Part shown: in pieces, positions 38,426 to 47,155 of the stretch | How the letters are laid out: every line of letters begins with the position of its first letter | How positions within the stretch are numbered: position 1 is the first letter of the stretch | Assembly (NCBI GenBank): GCA_965249765.1 | Contig: CBDFMR010000005.1 | Coordinates: forward strand, 1 to 64,000 | DNA length: 64,000 nt | Reading direction: 5' to 3' | DNA from: CBDFMR01 sp965249765 | GTDB lineage: Bacteria; Bacteroidota; Bacteroidia; Chitinophagales; Saprospiraceae | Program-made: the position numbers and the translations under genes | Notes under the pieces: generated by a model | Seen by the model: the letters and a program-made list of their open reading frames with translations, nothing else | What the model was told of the DNA's origin: nothing | Databases searched by the model: none

Positions 38426-38627
38426 GAATAAATCAAGTGATTCTGCAAATGCCTATCTCCAATATTCGGGGATGGCGATGCAATTGCTCGTCCTGTTGTT
38501 ATTAGCTGCATGGGCAGGGCAATGGCTTGACGGATATTTTAATCTTAGCCAACCATTGATCACGATAGCACTCTTGCTCCTTGCCTTGGGTGGATTTTTA
38601 TATAAGTTGGTTAAAGGTTTAAGCTAA
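38418..38627 (+). CDS. AtpZ/AtpI family membrane protein
   Basis: A 69-aa protein with two membrane helices (MAMQLLVLLLLAAWAGQWL and LITIALLLLALGGFLYKLV) and the AtpZ/AtpI-type pattern. Family members are encoded at the head of F-type ATP synthase operons and may assist assembly or magnesium uptake. Here no atpB-E-F-H-A-G-D-C genes follow. It overlaps its upstream and downstream genes by 8 and 1 bp, so the set is co-expressed. Confidence 0.85.
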   Translation: MPKNKSSDSANAYLQYSGMAMQLLVLLLLAAWAGQWLDGYFNLSQPLITIALLLLALGGFLYKLVKGLS

Positions 38628-39013
38628 TGACTCAGGGTCGATTTGCACGTAATCTTACCGTGGTATTGCTCTTAACGACTTTCCTGCTCGTTCCGCTTCA
38701 CATCATGGGTGCATTTAGACCCTACATTGATATATCTGCTATAGGTGTGGTCTTCTTCACCGCACTCTGCATCATAGTCTACAAGATGGGTAATGCGGCA
38801 GCTAAGTCGACCAATAAGGGGATGTACATCAATGTCATCCTAATGAATGTCATGGTAAAGATGTTTGCATCATTCGCCATCATATTTACCTATGTCAAAA
38901 TCACCAATCCGCCTGACAAGTTGTTCGTTGTACCATTTCTTATCACATATTTTATCTTTACTGCCTTTGAGACATATTTTATGTCCATCCAATCAAAATC
39001 TTCTAATAGTTGA
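38627..39013 (+). CDS. Four-helix membrane protein of the AtpZ neighbourhood
   Basis: A 128-aa integral membrane protein with four predicted helices and a short C-terminal tail (YFMSIQSKSSNS). I do not recognise a named family. Its place right after the AtpZ-like gene, overlapping it by one base, matches the small unnamed membrane protein often seen between AtpZ and AtpB in Bacteroidota. A link with ATP synthase assembly is inferred from that order only. Confidence 0.75.
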   Translation: MTQGRFARNLTVVLLLTTFLLVPLHIMGAFRPYIDISAIGVVFFTALCIIVYKMGNAAAKSTNKGMYINVILMNVMVKMFASFAIIFTYVKITNPPDKLFVVPFLITYFIFTAFETYFMSIQSKSSNS

Positions 39014-39501
39014 TGAGTACTCACTATAAGGCCGTGATCGAAAAATATGGTAATCTCGAAATCTCATCTGAGCAGATTGCTGACATTAATGTTAAGGATC
39101 TTGGCAATGGCAAGTTCCTCATGACAGGTAAGGATATTCATGAAATTGTGGAATTGAGATCAGGAGATAAGGAAAGCAGAACCTATGAGCTTGTCATCAA
39201 AGGTAAACTCCTCAGACTTAGATTACAGAATCCGTTGGATCAACAAATTGAGGAGATGAAATTTGAGCAAGTGGATAGCAAGTCCAATCTCATTGTAGTC
39301 TCTCCTATGCCCGGTGTCGTGACAAAGATCCACGTGGGCCTTGATGACAAAATCTCCAAAGGTGACCCATTATTAGTCTTGGAAGCAATGAAAATGGAAA
39401 ATGTGATAAAGGCTCACTGCGATGGTCAAGTCAAGTCACTAAAAGTAAAATCAGGAGACACGGTAGAGAGAAATCAGCTACTCGTCGAGCTTGTTTTATG
39501 A
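39013..39501 (+). CDS. Biotin carboxyl carrier protein (biotin/lipoyl attachment domain)
   Basis: A 162-aa protein whose last 75 residues form a biotinyl domain, with the biotin-lysine motif LEAMKMEN and the preceding SPMPGVVTKIHV. The N-terminal half is a short BCCP-like region typical of acyl-CoA carboxylase carrier subunits in Bacteroidota. The ATG at 39013 sits in TGATG, sharing a base with the previous stop. No biotin carboxylase or carboxyltransferase gene is in the window, so its partners lie elsewhere. Confidence 0.9.
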   Translation: MSTHYKAVIEKYGNLEISSEQIADINVKDLGNGKFLMTGKDIHEIVELRSGDKESRTYELVIKGKLLRLRLQNPLDQQIEEMKFEQVDSKSNLIVVSPMPGVVTKIHVGLDDKISKGDPLLVLEAMKMENVIKAHCDGQVKSLKVKSGDTVERNQLLVELVL

Positions 39502-39508
39502 CTCCTAT

Positions 39509-40048
39509 ATGAGTGATTCTACACCACAACAAAAGATGATAAAACCAAGATCAAATCATCAATATTTACTAATGACCATCATTGTATTTGTCCTTGGTCT
39601 AGGAGCATTTATACTCATAAATAGGGAATCAAATTCCACGATAAATTTTGAATCTATCCTCAATTTTGAGAAGACGCAATACAGTGATATAGTTTTTGGT
39701 GATCTATATAGTACATATAAAGGGGTGTATTTGTCTGATTTAGAACTGATCTTCAATGGACAAGAAACCAGAGAGCTTAAGATCCTAACCCATAAATTCC
39801 AGAATCAAGCTATTCCCAGACTCCTTTATAAAAAACTCCTTTTTTATACTGCTCTGATTAATGATGATTCCAGCAAGGTAAGAGGGCTATTAGAAAAATT
39901 AAAAGAAGACGAGCCTAATATGGAGGTGCATCAACTATGGGAATGTATGCTACAAATTCAATTCTCTGGGAAGTCATCTTGTCAAAAAAGTATCTGCAAG
40001 ACCACAGACACTGCAATCTTTACATTGTGTGATCAATTACTACTATAA
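39509..40048 (+). CDS. Uncharacterised single-pass membrane protein
   Basis: A 179-aa protein from the ATG at 39509 (SDSTPQQKMIKPRSNHQ), with one membrane helix near residues 22-42 (YLLMTIIVFVLGLGAFILI) and a soluble C-terminal part rich in helices and cysteine pairs (SCQKSICKTTD). No family is recognised. It follows the biotin carrier gene with a 7-bp gap and faces porW. A TTG at 39491 would add six residues and is less likely. Confidence 0.65.
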   Translation: MSDSTPQQKMIKPRSNHQYLLMTIIVFVLGLGAFILINRESNSTINFESILNFEKTQYSDIVFGDLYSTYKGVYLSDLELIFNGQETRELKILTHKFQNQAIPRLLYKKLLFYTALINDDSSKVRGLLEKLKEDEPNMEVHQLWECMLQIQFSGKSSCQKSICKTTDTAIFTLCDQLLL

Positions 40049-40061
40049 TGATAGAAAAGTA

Positions 40062-43007
40062 TCAATAATTAGCCTTAAAGTATTCCCCGTACGATTTTGA
40101 AGTCTTCATTTTAATAATTTCTCTATAGTTTTTCTGACTTACGGGATATATGTCATACTGTACTTTTTTACTATCTACAAAGTCTGACTGATTTTTGTCC
40201 ACACTCTCGATATAATTCATGGCCTTCTCCGCATTGCTAAATTTCCTGATCAAGACAACCTTTGACTTGTCTTCAACATTGAGATAGATATCAGTTAATT
40301 TAAGTTTGCTGAGTTTGTGATATTTCTTATTAAATGATGATATACTGATCTTGGCGTCATTTATTCTTGCTGTAGTAGCCTCATAGATGACCAGAATTAC
40401 GTAATGAAGTTTGTCTGGTTCGTAGGAAAACTTCTGACCTTCTTCCTCAAACAAGGTCTTGTCAAATGCTTCAGCATCCCCTTTTAAAAATCTGATAATC
40501 TCCTTAGCTCTTGTGCTTTCAGGAGAATTGGGATATTTGGTAGACACATCTCTCAATGCGGTGACATAATCCTCCTCCCCTTTTGTATTTCCAAGGCACA
40601 TCGCACCTAAAAGGTCAAACTTAGGCATCAAGTCATTGGTTGCACCAAACTTAGTCTTAGCATCTTCTATTCTCGTTAGTACCAAGGTATATTCTCCATC
40701 AAGGAAGGATTCATAAGTGTTGTCATAAAACAAATCCAGTCTTTTCTCCTCAGCCATGAGATTCTTGAGGTAATCTGGATCCGTCAAGACTTTAGCATAT
40801 TCACTATTCGGGTACTTTGTCGCTATTAGATTTTTGTAATGACTGGCCCTCGAGGTATTATTAAGATCAACATTCGACAAATACAGATAATACAACGCAT
40901 CCAATTCATGCTCAGATTCAGGATATCTTGTCTGTAATTCCTCTAGTACTTCTATCGACTTCTTGAAGTTTTGGATTCTATCTCGGTACAAGACACCTAG
41001 GTCGTACAATGCAGACTTTATCTTGTTGTTGGCTTCCTCAGCTTTCGGGCCATTGCCTGGTAACTCACGGATAACAGCGTTGATTTCGCTTTCGCTGAAT
41101 CCTGTAGACTCATCGACTGCTGCCAAATCCTCATCATCAATCAAATCGCCGGATGCCTTACTTGACAATCTCCAGTTGTCCTCTAGTTGACGATCACCCC
41201 ACCGTTTTTGGAATGTGGTTTCTCCTCTTTTCTTCATTGCCGGATTATAGGCAAAAAACGTACTGAAGACTCCTGGTCGCTTAGACCGTCGAGCAGTGCC
41301 TTTTCGACTTCCCTTTTTCTCTTTTCCTGCTTTCTTACCACTTGCTCTTCTTTTCTCAAGAACTAATATAGCATACTCCCTTTGATCAGATTCGCTCATT
41401 GCTGCCACACTCAGCAAACTATCTTGATCAGTAATGATACTTATGTTTTTTGCGATGTCAGTCAGACTGTTGGCGAAGACGCTCACCTTGGTATGACGTT
41501 CGTCCGTTTTATTCATAACTTGAAGCGTACTATCATAGTATGTCTTAGCCTCCACATAATCTTCCGCCTCATAATATAAGGTGGCTAAGCTATAGTAAGT
41601 CTCTACTCTTCCGACTCCCCCATTCTCAGAATTGGCAAGTGCCTTTCTAAACTCCTCAATAGCTAGCTCTTTATCTCCACTTTTGAGGTAAATTTCTCCT
41701 CGGGTATAGTGAATCTGACCATAGTGATCACTGTACTTATTCTCACCTAGCATTTTATCCAGTCTTCCAAGTACTTCCTCCTTAGACTCCCTGCCAGCCT
41801 GCCAGCCTATTTTTTCCGTATTAAGCTTGGCATTGAATTCCATCACGAAGCCAGGTTTATGATCATCAACCCTTTCAAATGCATCCAGTGCATTTTTGTA
41901 ATCACCATTTTGCTGGTGTATCTGCCCAATGATATATGCATATCTGGCTCTGGCCGTCTTATCATCAGCACTGACTATTGCTTTTTCTAAGGCACCGATG
42001 GCCTCGTTGTATTTCTTCTGCTTTATTAGCATATGAGCTCGGGCAGGATCAACATCACGCTTTACCTCATCAGACACCGGATACTCGTTCTCGAGCTTAT
42101 TGAGGAGGTAATCAGCACTGAAAAAATTTTGTCTTTCAGTATAAGTCTTGGCAAGCCATAGTACCCCCTCATGAAATGCTGGTCGATGACCAAACAATCC
42201 CCCACCTTCAGCTTTAGGTTTTTCCTTCTTTTTAGCTTCTGGAGTAGTAGTTGTTTTCTTGGGTGTTGTTTTCGGGGTCGTTGAAACAACAGCCGTTTCC
42301 TTCTTCTCCTCTACCTTAGGCTTCTCTTCTGTTTTTTTAACCTTACTTCGCTTCTTTTTATTTCGGTCCTTTTTTGCCTTCTCTCTTTCTTTTTTCTTTG
42401 CATCTTTTTGCTTCTTCTTTGCATCCTTTTCTCGTTCCCTCTTTTTCTTAGCATCTTCTCGTTCCTTTTCCTTAGCCTTCTTCTCGTCCTCTTTTTGCTC
42501 CTTTCCTAATTTTTTCTTCTCTTCTTTATTTTTCTTTCTTTTGTTTTTATCATAGAGTCTGCCATTGGGGTTATTGGGGTCAAACTCTTCTTCAAAGTAC
42601 TCAAAAGTCTCTTGAGCCAACTCGTAATCTTGCTTGAGGTACTGGGCTTTCCCCATAAGCAAGTAACAGTCGTCCACCCAGTGGCTAGGCTCATGCAGAG
42701 TAGCTACGGTGGTAACTTTTTCTATTGCCTTGTCCAGATCACCTGCAACAGATTTGGGATTATCTGTTGCTGAATATGGATACACTTCAAGTAACTTGGT
42801 ATAATTGTCATTGTGCTGACCTTCGAGAGAAGTGATACTCTCCTTGAGCAGTTCATTGGCATTAAAGTATCCATTGTACTTAGCCGTCATGTTGTGATAA
42901 AACCTTCCAAACGCTCCGGTTTCACCCTTTCTTTTTCTAGATGCGCAGCCTGATGCCAATGCCATTATCAGCACAAAAAGACCCGCAATTTTTATACAAC
43001 TTCTCAA
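40062..43007 (-). CDS. porW: PorW/SprE-like TPR lipoprotein of the type IX secretion system
   Basis: A 981-aa outer-membrane lipoprotein with a lipobox (LASGCAS) and many TPR repeats, as in PorW/SprE, which links T9SS core parts. The block FYHNMTAKYNGYFNANELLK after the lipid cysteine is typical. Repeats such as DCYLLMGKAQYLKQDYELA and EALGALEKAIV-like units follow. An unusually long Lys/Glu-rich stretch fills about residues 150-265, longer and more charged than I expect in the family. The start appears to be TTG at 43007, directly after an in-frame TAA; no ATG would leave a workable signal. Symbol sprE is equally valid. Confidence 0.85.
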   Translation of the reverse strand: MRSCIKIAGLFVLIMALASGCASRKRKGETGAFGRFYHNMTAKYNGYFNANELLKESITSLEGQHNDNYTKLLEVYPYSATDNPKSVAGDLDKAIEKVTTVATLHEPSHWVDDCYLLMGKAQYLKQDYELAQETFEYFEEEFDPNNPNGRLYDKNKRKKNKEEKKKLGKEQKEDEKKAKEKEREDAKKKREREKDAKKKQKDAKKKEREKAKKDRNKKKRSKVKKTEEKPKVEEKKETAVVSTTPKTTPKKTTTTPEAKKKEKPKAEGGGLFGHRPAFHEGVLWLAKTYTERQNFFSADYLLNKLENEYPVSDEVKRDVDPARAHMLIKQKKYNEAIGALEKAIVSADDKTARARYAYIIGQIHQQNGDYKNALDAFERVDDHKPGFVMEFNAKLNTEKIGWQAGRESKEEVLGRLDKMLGENKYSDHYGQIHYTRGEIYLKSGDKELAIEEFRKALANSENGGVGRVETYYSLATLYYEAEDYVEAKTYYDSTLQVMNKTDERHTKVSVFANSLTDIAKNISIITDQDSLLSVAAMSESDQREYAILVLEKRRASGKKAGKEKKGSRKGTARRSKRPGVFSTFFAYNPAMKKRGETTFQKRWGDRQLEDNWRLSSKASGDLIDDEDLAAVDESTGFSESEINAVIRELPGNGPKAEEANNKIKSALYDLGVLYRDRIQNFKKSIEVLEELQTRYPESEHELDALYYLYLSNVDLNNTSRASHYKNLIATKYPNSEYAKVLTDPDYLKNLMAEEKRLDLFYDNTYESFLDGEYTLVLTRIEDAKTKFGATNDLMPKFDLLGAMCLGNTKGEEDYVTALRDVSTKYPNSPESTRAKEIIRFLKGDAEAFDKTLFEEEGQKFSYEPDKLHYVILVIYEATTARINDAKISISSFNKKYHKLSKLKLTDIYLNVEDKSKVVLIRKFSNAEKAMNYIESVDKNQSDFVDSKKVQYDIYPVSQKNYREIIKMKTSKSYGEYFKANY

Positions 43008-43071
43008 TTACAATAGTTTTTATCTTAAAAAAAGGGTACTCCTCCTCAAATTATTATCTACTCCTTTGTTT

Positions 43072-43099
43072 TTGAGGATACTTTATATAACTACTTTTG
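43072..43099 (+). promoter_or_regulatory. Promoter of the M23 peptidase gene
   Basis: TTG at 43072-43074, a 17-base spacer and TACTTTTG at 43092-43099 fit the Bacteroidota TTG-N17-23-TAnnTTTG rule. The start codon at 43129 lies 30 bases further on. Confidence 0.5.
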
Positions 43100-43101
43100 T
43101 A

Positions 43102-43128
43102 CAAATTTATTTTAATTTTCAATAGCAA
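43102..43128 (-). promoter_or_regulatory. Candidate promoter of porW
   Basis: On the minus strand TTG (43126-43128), a 16-base spacer and TAAATTTG (43102-43109) are one base short of the usual spacing. Its -7 box lies three bases from the divergent -7 box of the M23 gene. Confidence 0.4.
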
Positions 43129-43929
43129 TTGCGCTTGAAGGGGATCGAAAAAAAAAGTACGTTCTGGTCAAGATTGAGTGAGACCTACAGACTTGTCGTC
43201 TTGGAGGACGATACCTTACGTGAAGTCAACTCCTATCGTGTCACATTGAGGAGAATTTATATATGGATAAGCATGATTGCTGTGCTCCTTATTCTACTGG
43301 TCATTTGCCTTATTATTTTTACACCTGCTCGCAAACTCGTACCTGGATATGGAGATATATCAGGACATAAGGAGTTTATTGAACTTAATGAAAAAGTCAA
43401 GACTCTAGAAGAGGACCTCGAATTGCAATATGAGTATGTTGAAGGTATAAAGAGAATGCTTAATTCCAATGACTCGAGTGAATCTGTGCCAATGTTTGTC
43501 GATAGCCAATCCATTCCTTCGGTTCAGGTAGAAACTAGACATCGTGGCCCTCTTGGTCATTTGTTTTTTTCCAAACCACTCGATGGAGTAATCAGCTCAG
43601 GATTTGATCCTGAAACAAATCACCTAGGCGCTGATGTCGTTGCATCAAAAGGATCCCCCATTTCTGCCATATTGGAGGGAGTAGTTGTTGATGCTGGATT
43701 TTCTTTTGAATCGGGGTATACCATTTCGATTCAGCATAGCAACAACCTCATTACTAAGTATAAACACAACTCATCACTTCTCAAGAAAAGTGGACAAAGA
43801 GTAAGAAGTGGTGAGGCAATTGCCATAATAGGAAATACAGGAGAGAATAGTTCAGGTACACATCTCCACTTTGAGATGTGGCATGAAGGACATCCCATAG
43901 ATCCATCCTTGTATTTTTCATTTAAATGA
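43129..43929 (+). CDS. M23 family metallopeptidase with N-terminal membrane anchor
   Basis: A 266-aa peptidoglycan-type endopeptidase. A cytoplasmic start (STFWSRLSETYRLVVLEDD) precedes a membrane helix at about 43-64, a short coiled coil (about 85-110), then the LytM/M23 domain. Zinc ligands and catalytic residues are visible in NHLGADVVA, YKHNSS and GTHLHFEMW. No ATG precedes the conserved N-terminus and an in-frame TAG closes the frame upstream, so TTG at 43129 (or 43135) must start it. It is divergent from porW. Cleavage or remodelling of the cell wall is the family role. Confidence 0.9.
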   Translation: MRLKGIEKKSTFWSRLSETYRLVVLEDDTLREVNSYRVTLRRIYIWISMIAVLLILLVICLIIFTPARKLVPGYGDISGHKEFIELNEKVKTLEEDLELQYEYVEGIKRMLNSNDSSESVPMFVDSQSIPSVQVETRHRGPLGHLFFSKPLDGVISSGFDPETNHLGADVVASKGSPISAILEGVVVDAGFSFESGYTISIQHSNNLITKYKHNSSLLKKSGQRVRSGEAIAIIGNTGENSSGTHLHFEMWHEGHPIDPSLYFSFK

Positions 43930-43983
43930 TCGCAGGCATCTTACATTGTAGTATGTGTTACATTTACAATTCAATGGGTCAGT

Positions 43984-44406
43984 ATGAGCAATAACCTACA
44001 CGAATTAAAGGACAAAGAAGGACAAAAACTAAGTCCCATGCTTGATGATGGTGTCAAAAACTATCTTATTGATATCGACGGAACCATCACCGACGACATT
44101 CCCAACGAAGAACCGGAAAGAATGGTGACTTGTGAGCCTTATCTCGATGCCTTAAAAATTCTCAATAAATGGTATGACGAAGGCCATATCATTACCTTTT
44201 TTACCTCACGCACAGGAGCTCATCGAGAAATTACAGAAGCTTGGTTGGACAAACACGGATTCAAGTATCATGGATTGATAGTAGGAAAACCTCGTGGAGG
44301 TAACTACCATTGGATAGACAATCATATGGTACGAGCTACCCGATTTAAGGGAAAATTTACAGATCTCACCACTAGGGAAAAAACCATCGAAGTATTTAAG
44401 CGCTGA
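43984..44406 (+). CDS. HAD-superfamily phosphatase-like protein
   Basis: A 140-aa cytoplasmic protein. The HAD nucleophile motif LIDIDGTIT (D30 and D32), the second motif FFTSRTG and a lysine in VGKPRGGNYHWIDN fit a small cap-less HAD hydrolase related to phosphatases found near sugar-biosynthesis genes. The substrate is not known. It stands alone, convergent with the epimerase gene 14 bp away. Confidence 0.82.
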   Translation: MSNNLHELKDKEGQKLSPMLDDGVKNYLIDIDGTITDDIPNEEPERMVTCEPYLDALKILNKWYDEGHIITFFTSRTGAHREITEAWLDKHGFKYHGLIVGKPRGGNYHWIDNHMVRATRFKGKFTDLTTREKTIEVFKR

Positions 44407-44420
44407 ACATAATACTGTTG

Positions 44421-45317
44421 TCAGTGGAGAAGCAATGCCGACAATGCCTTATCTATCGTCGGATATTGAAGACGGTAGCCTAGCTCTTCTTGCCTCACTG
44501 ATATAACTCCCGCACTGTCGAGAACCAGTGAGGATTGTTCTCCCAGCATCAATTTTGCAAGTGCTGATGGTAGAGGCATTAATATTTTTAAACCAAGAGT
44601 TTTCTTGATACTTGTCGACAAATCTTTATTTATTAGTGGCTCATCAGCGACGGCATTGATAATGCCTGTGAAGGATGTAGATTGGAGAATTCTCGTAATA
44701 ATACCGCAGACGTCATCGATATGAATCCAAGAAACCAACTGATTCCCATTACCAAAATACAATGCAGTACTTGCCTTTACAGATCTGGTCATTTCAGACA
44801 GGGCACCTCCTTCTGTTGCAAGAACAACCCCTATTCTCAAAATCACCTGGCGAACCTCTCCAGCCAGTGGCTCCATACAATCCTCCCATGAACGACACAC
44901 TTCTGAAAGAAAATTCTCTTGGCCGGGAAGAGATCTTTCGTCTTTAATATCCTTACCAGTATTACCATAGTATCCTATAGCTGAGGCATTGATAAAGGTT
45001 TTAGGGTGAATCTTTTTTTTATTGACTAGGTCAACCAGGTATTTGGTTGAGTTTATACGACTATCAAGTATCTGTCTTTTACTTTTTGAAGTCCATCTAC
45101 CTCCGCCAATATTGTGCCCCGCGAGATTAATGACATGGTCGATGTCAGTCACGTTTTTAATATCTATGTACCTTTCATCAGGATTCCAATGGACAAAATT
45201 GTCTTGCAATTGATTCCTTCGACTCAAGACTAGAACATTATACTCATCGCTCATTAATTGCATAAGTCTTGTACCAATCATACCCGAACCTCCGGCAATT
45301 AGAATCTTCTCCTTCAT
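44421..45317 (-). CDS. TIGR01777 family SDR epimerase (YfcH-like)
   Basis: A 298-aa NAD(P)-binding protein of the atypical short-chain dehydrogenase type. The Rossmann start ILIAGGSGMIGTRLMQLM, the NLAGHNIGGGRW block, INASAIGYYG with the tyrosine, and VSWIHIDDV match the TIGR01777/YfcH family. The terminal DUF1731-like tail (VRQEELGYRLQYP) is present. Its reaction is not established. The ATG at 45317 is used; the preceding in-frame TTG is not needed. Confidence 0.9.
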   Translation of the reverse strand: MKEKILIAGGSGMIGTRLMQLMSDEYNVLVLSRRNQLQDNFVHWNPDERYIDIKNVTDIDHVINLAGHNIGGGRWTSKSKRQILDSRINSTKYLVDLVNKKKIHPKTFINASAIGYYGNTGKDIKDERSLPGQENFLSEVCRSWEDCMEPLAGEVRQVILRIGVVLATEGGALSEMTRSVKASTALYFGNGNQLVSWIHIDDVCGIITRILQSTSFTGIINAVADEPLINKDLSTSIKKTLGLKILMPLPSALAKLMLGEQSSLVLDSAGVISVRQEELGYRLQYPTIDKALSALLLH

Positions 45318-45386
45318 CAATGTAAAATTGTAAGTATATTTAAGTCATCAAAATATTTTGAGAACTTCGTATTCCATTTTTGGCTT

Positions 45387-47150
45387 ATGAAGACCAATTT
45401 AATGAAACCATATCTCATATATCTCAACTTCCTGATGATAATCATCCTGGCAATTTTTATATCAGGATGTAAGGTGGATAAAAACATGGATGTAGATCGC
45501 ATTGTAGATATAAGGCTCAAGAGGGACCCCGAAAGACTCAATCCTGTCATCTACCCATCTTCAGATGCTCGAGAAGTCTTTCAATATATATTCTTGCCAT
45601 TGGCAGATTTTGATCCCAGTTCATTGAAACTTAGACCCATTCTGATCAAATCAATCCCCATACCAATGAAAATAAAAGAAGGAAATCATGAAGGCGGTAT
45701 ATCGATTGAGTACGAAATATTAGAGGAGGCCACCTGGCCTGATGGCAATCCTATCACGGGCTACGATTATGCATTTGTCATGAAAACAGTAAATCACAAA
45801 GGTGTTAATGCCGCAGCATATCGTACTTATCTACAGGAAATTACTGATATCCTTATTGACACAATCAATTCTAAAAAATTTACAGTCATTATAGGTCGTG
45901 ATTATATGCTTGCCCTTGAAGCTACGGCTACCTTGCAGGTGTATCCTGAGCATATTTATGACCCGCAATTTTCACTTCGTAAGTATTCTATAGAATCTCT
46001 TAAAAGAGAAGACAATAAATTGCTGGAGCAAGACACTTCTGCAAGCAGGTTTGTCAGTAATTTTAATGGAAACAAATTTAGCCGAGAGGTGGTTATAGGA
46101 AGCGGTCCATACGCACTGGATTCATGGACAAGCAATCAGTCCATTACACTGAAGAGAATTGAAAACTATTGGGCACAGGGATCTGAAAACCCATTTCTTC
46201 AGGCTTTCCCAGATGATATAAGATTTCATATTTCCCCTGATGAAATGACATCAATCACCTTACTCAAGTCAGGTGAATTGGATCTGGTATCAGGAATCAA
46301 TAGTCACAGTTTCAAGGAATTGGAAAGGAATGACTCTATTGACAATTTCGACTTTTTCTCTCCCCAACTTATGCGCTACTACTATATAGGCATTAACAAT
46401 AGAGACTCTAGATTGAGTGATAGGAATGTGAGGAAGGCTCTGGCTCATCTAACAAATGTCGACTTGATGATAGACAATCTTGAAGAAGGACTCGGAACAA
46501 GAGTTATAGGTCATTTTCATCCTCAAAAACCTTATTATCATCAAGAATTAGAACCCCTTCGATTTGATGAAATCGAGGCGAGAAAATTATTATCCGCTAG
46601 TGGATGGGAAGATAGTGATGGCAATGGTATTCTCGACAAAATAATAGAAGGCAATCTACAAGAACTAAATTTTGAAATCCTAGTCTCTCCAGGCAAACTA
46701 GGAAAGAATGTAGCTCTTCTCCTTCAACAAAATGCTGAAAAACTAGGCATTAAAATCAACGTCATTCAAAAAGAATTCAAGTTAATAAGGAAGGACCATC
46801 TGGCTAGGAGAAAATTTGATTTGGTTACTCTTGTACATACTGCAGACGCCAATACCGATGATCCTTACAACAAGTGGCACTCCGACAATCTAGGTCCTGG
46901 TGGCAGGAATGAGATTGGGTATTCTAGTCCACGCGCTGACAGACTTATCGAAGCCATCAGGGATGAAAGAAATCGTGAGAAACAGACTTCACTTTTTAAA
47001 GAGTTACAGGAAGTGATTTATGAAGATTGCCCTGTTGTATTTCTTTGGTCTCCAATGGAAAAGATTGTCTTGAGGTCTGCGTTTGAAGGTAGTACAACAT
47101 CCAAGAGACCCGGATATCTTGCCAATACATTCCGGTCTTTAAGCAACTAG
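45387..47150 (+). CDS. ABC-type oligopeptide/dipeptide substrate-binding lipoprotein
   Basis: A 587-aa lipoprotein of the SBP_bac_5 (DppA/OppA) family. A signal with lipobox (AIFISGCK) leads to the family domain: LKRDPERLNPVIYP, EATWPDGNPITGYDYAFVMK and GSGPYALDSW. It collects peptides or similar solutes for the two permeases that follow after 5 bp. No ATPase genes are in the operon. Confidence 0.92.
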   Translation: MKTNLMKPYLIYLNFLMIIILAIFISGCKVDKNMDVDRIVDIRLKRDPERLNPVIYPSSDAREVFQYIFLPLADFDPSSLKLRPILIKSIPIPMKIKEGNHEGGISIEYEILEEATWPDGNPITGYDYAFVMKTVNHKGVNAAAYRTYLQEITDILIDTINSKKFTVIIGRDYMLALEATATLQVYPEHIYDPQFSLRKYSIESLKREDNKLLEQDTSASRFVSNFNGNKFSREVVIGSGPYALDSWTSNQSITLKRIENYWAQGSENPFLQAFPDDIRFHISPDEMTSITLLKSGELDLVSGINSHSFKELERNDSIDNFDFFSPQLMRYYYIGINNRDSRLSDRNVRKALAHLTNVDLMIDNLEEGLGTRVIGHFHPQKPYYHQELEPLRFDEIEARKLLSASGWEDSDGNGILDKIIEGNLQELNFEILVSPGKLGKNVALLLQQNAEKLGIKINVIQKEFKLIRKDHLARRKFDLVTLVHTADANTDDPYNKWHSDNLGPGGRNEIGYSSPRADRLIEAIRDERNREKQTSLFKELQEVIYEDCPVVFLWSPMEKIVLRSAFEGSTTSKRPGYLANTFRSLSN

Positions 47151-47155
47151 CTCTT

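Noticed and set aside
42259..42555. Plus-strand Phe/Ser-rich frame
   Set aside because: It is the reverse of the Lys/Glu-rich stretch of the PorW-like protein.
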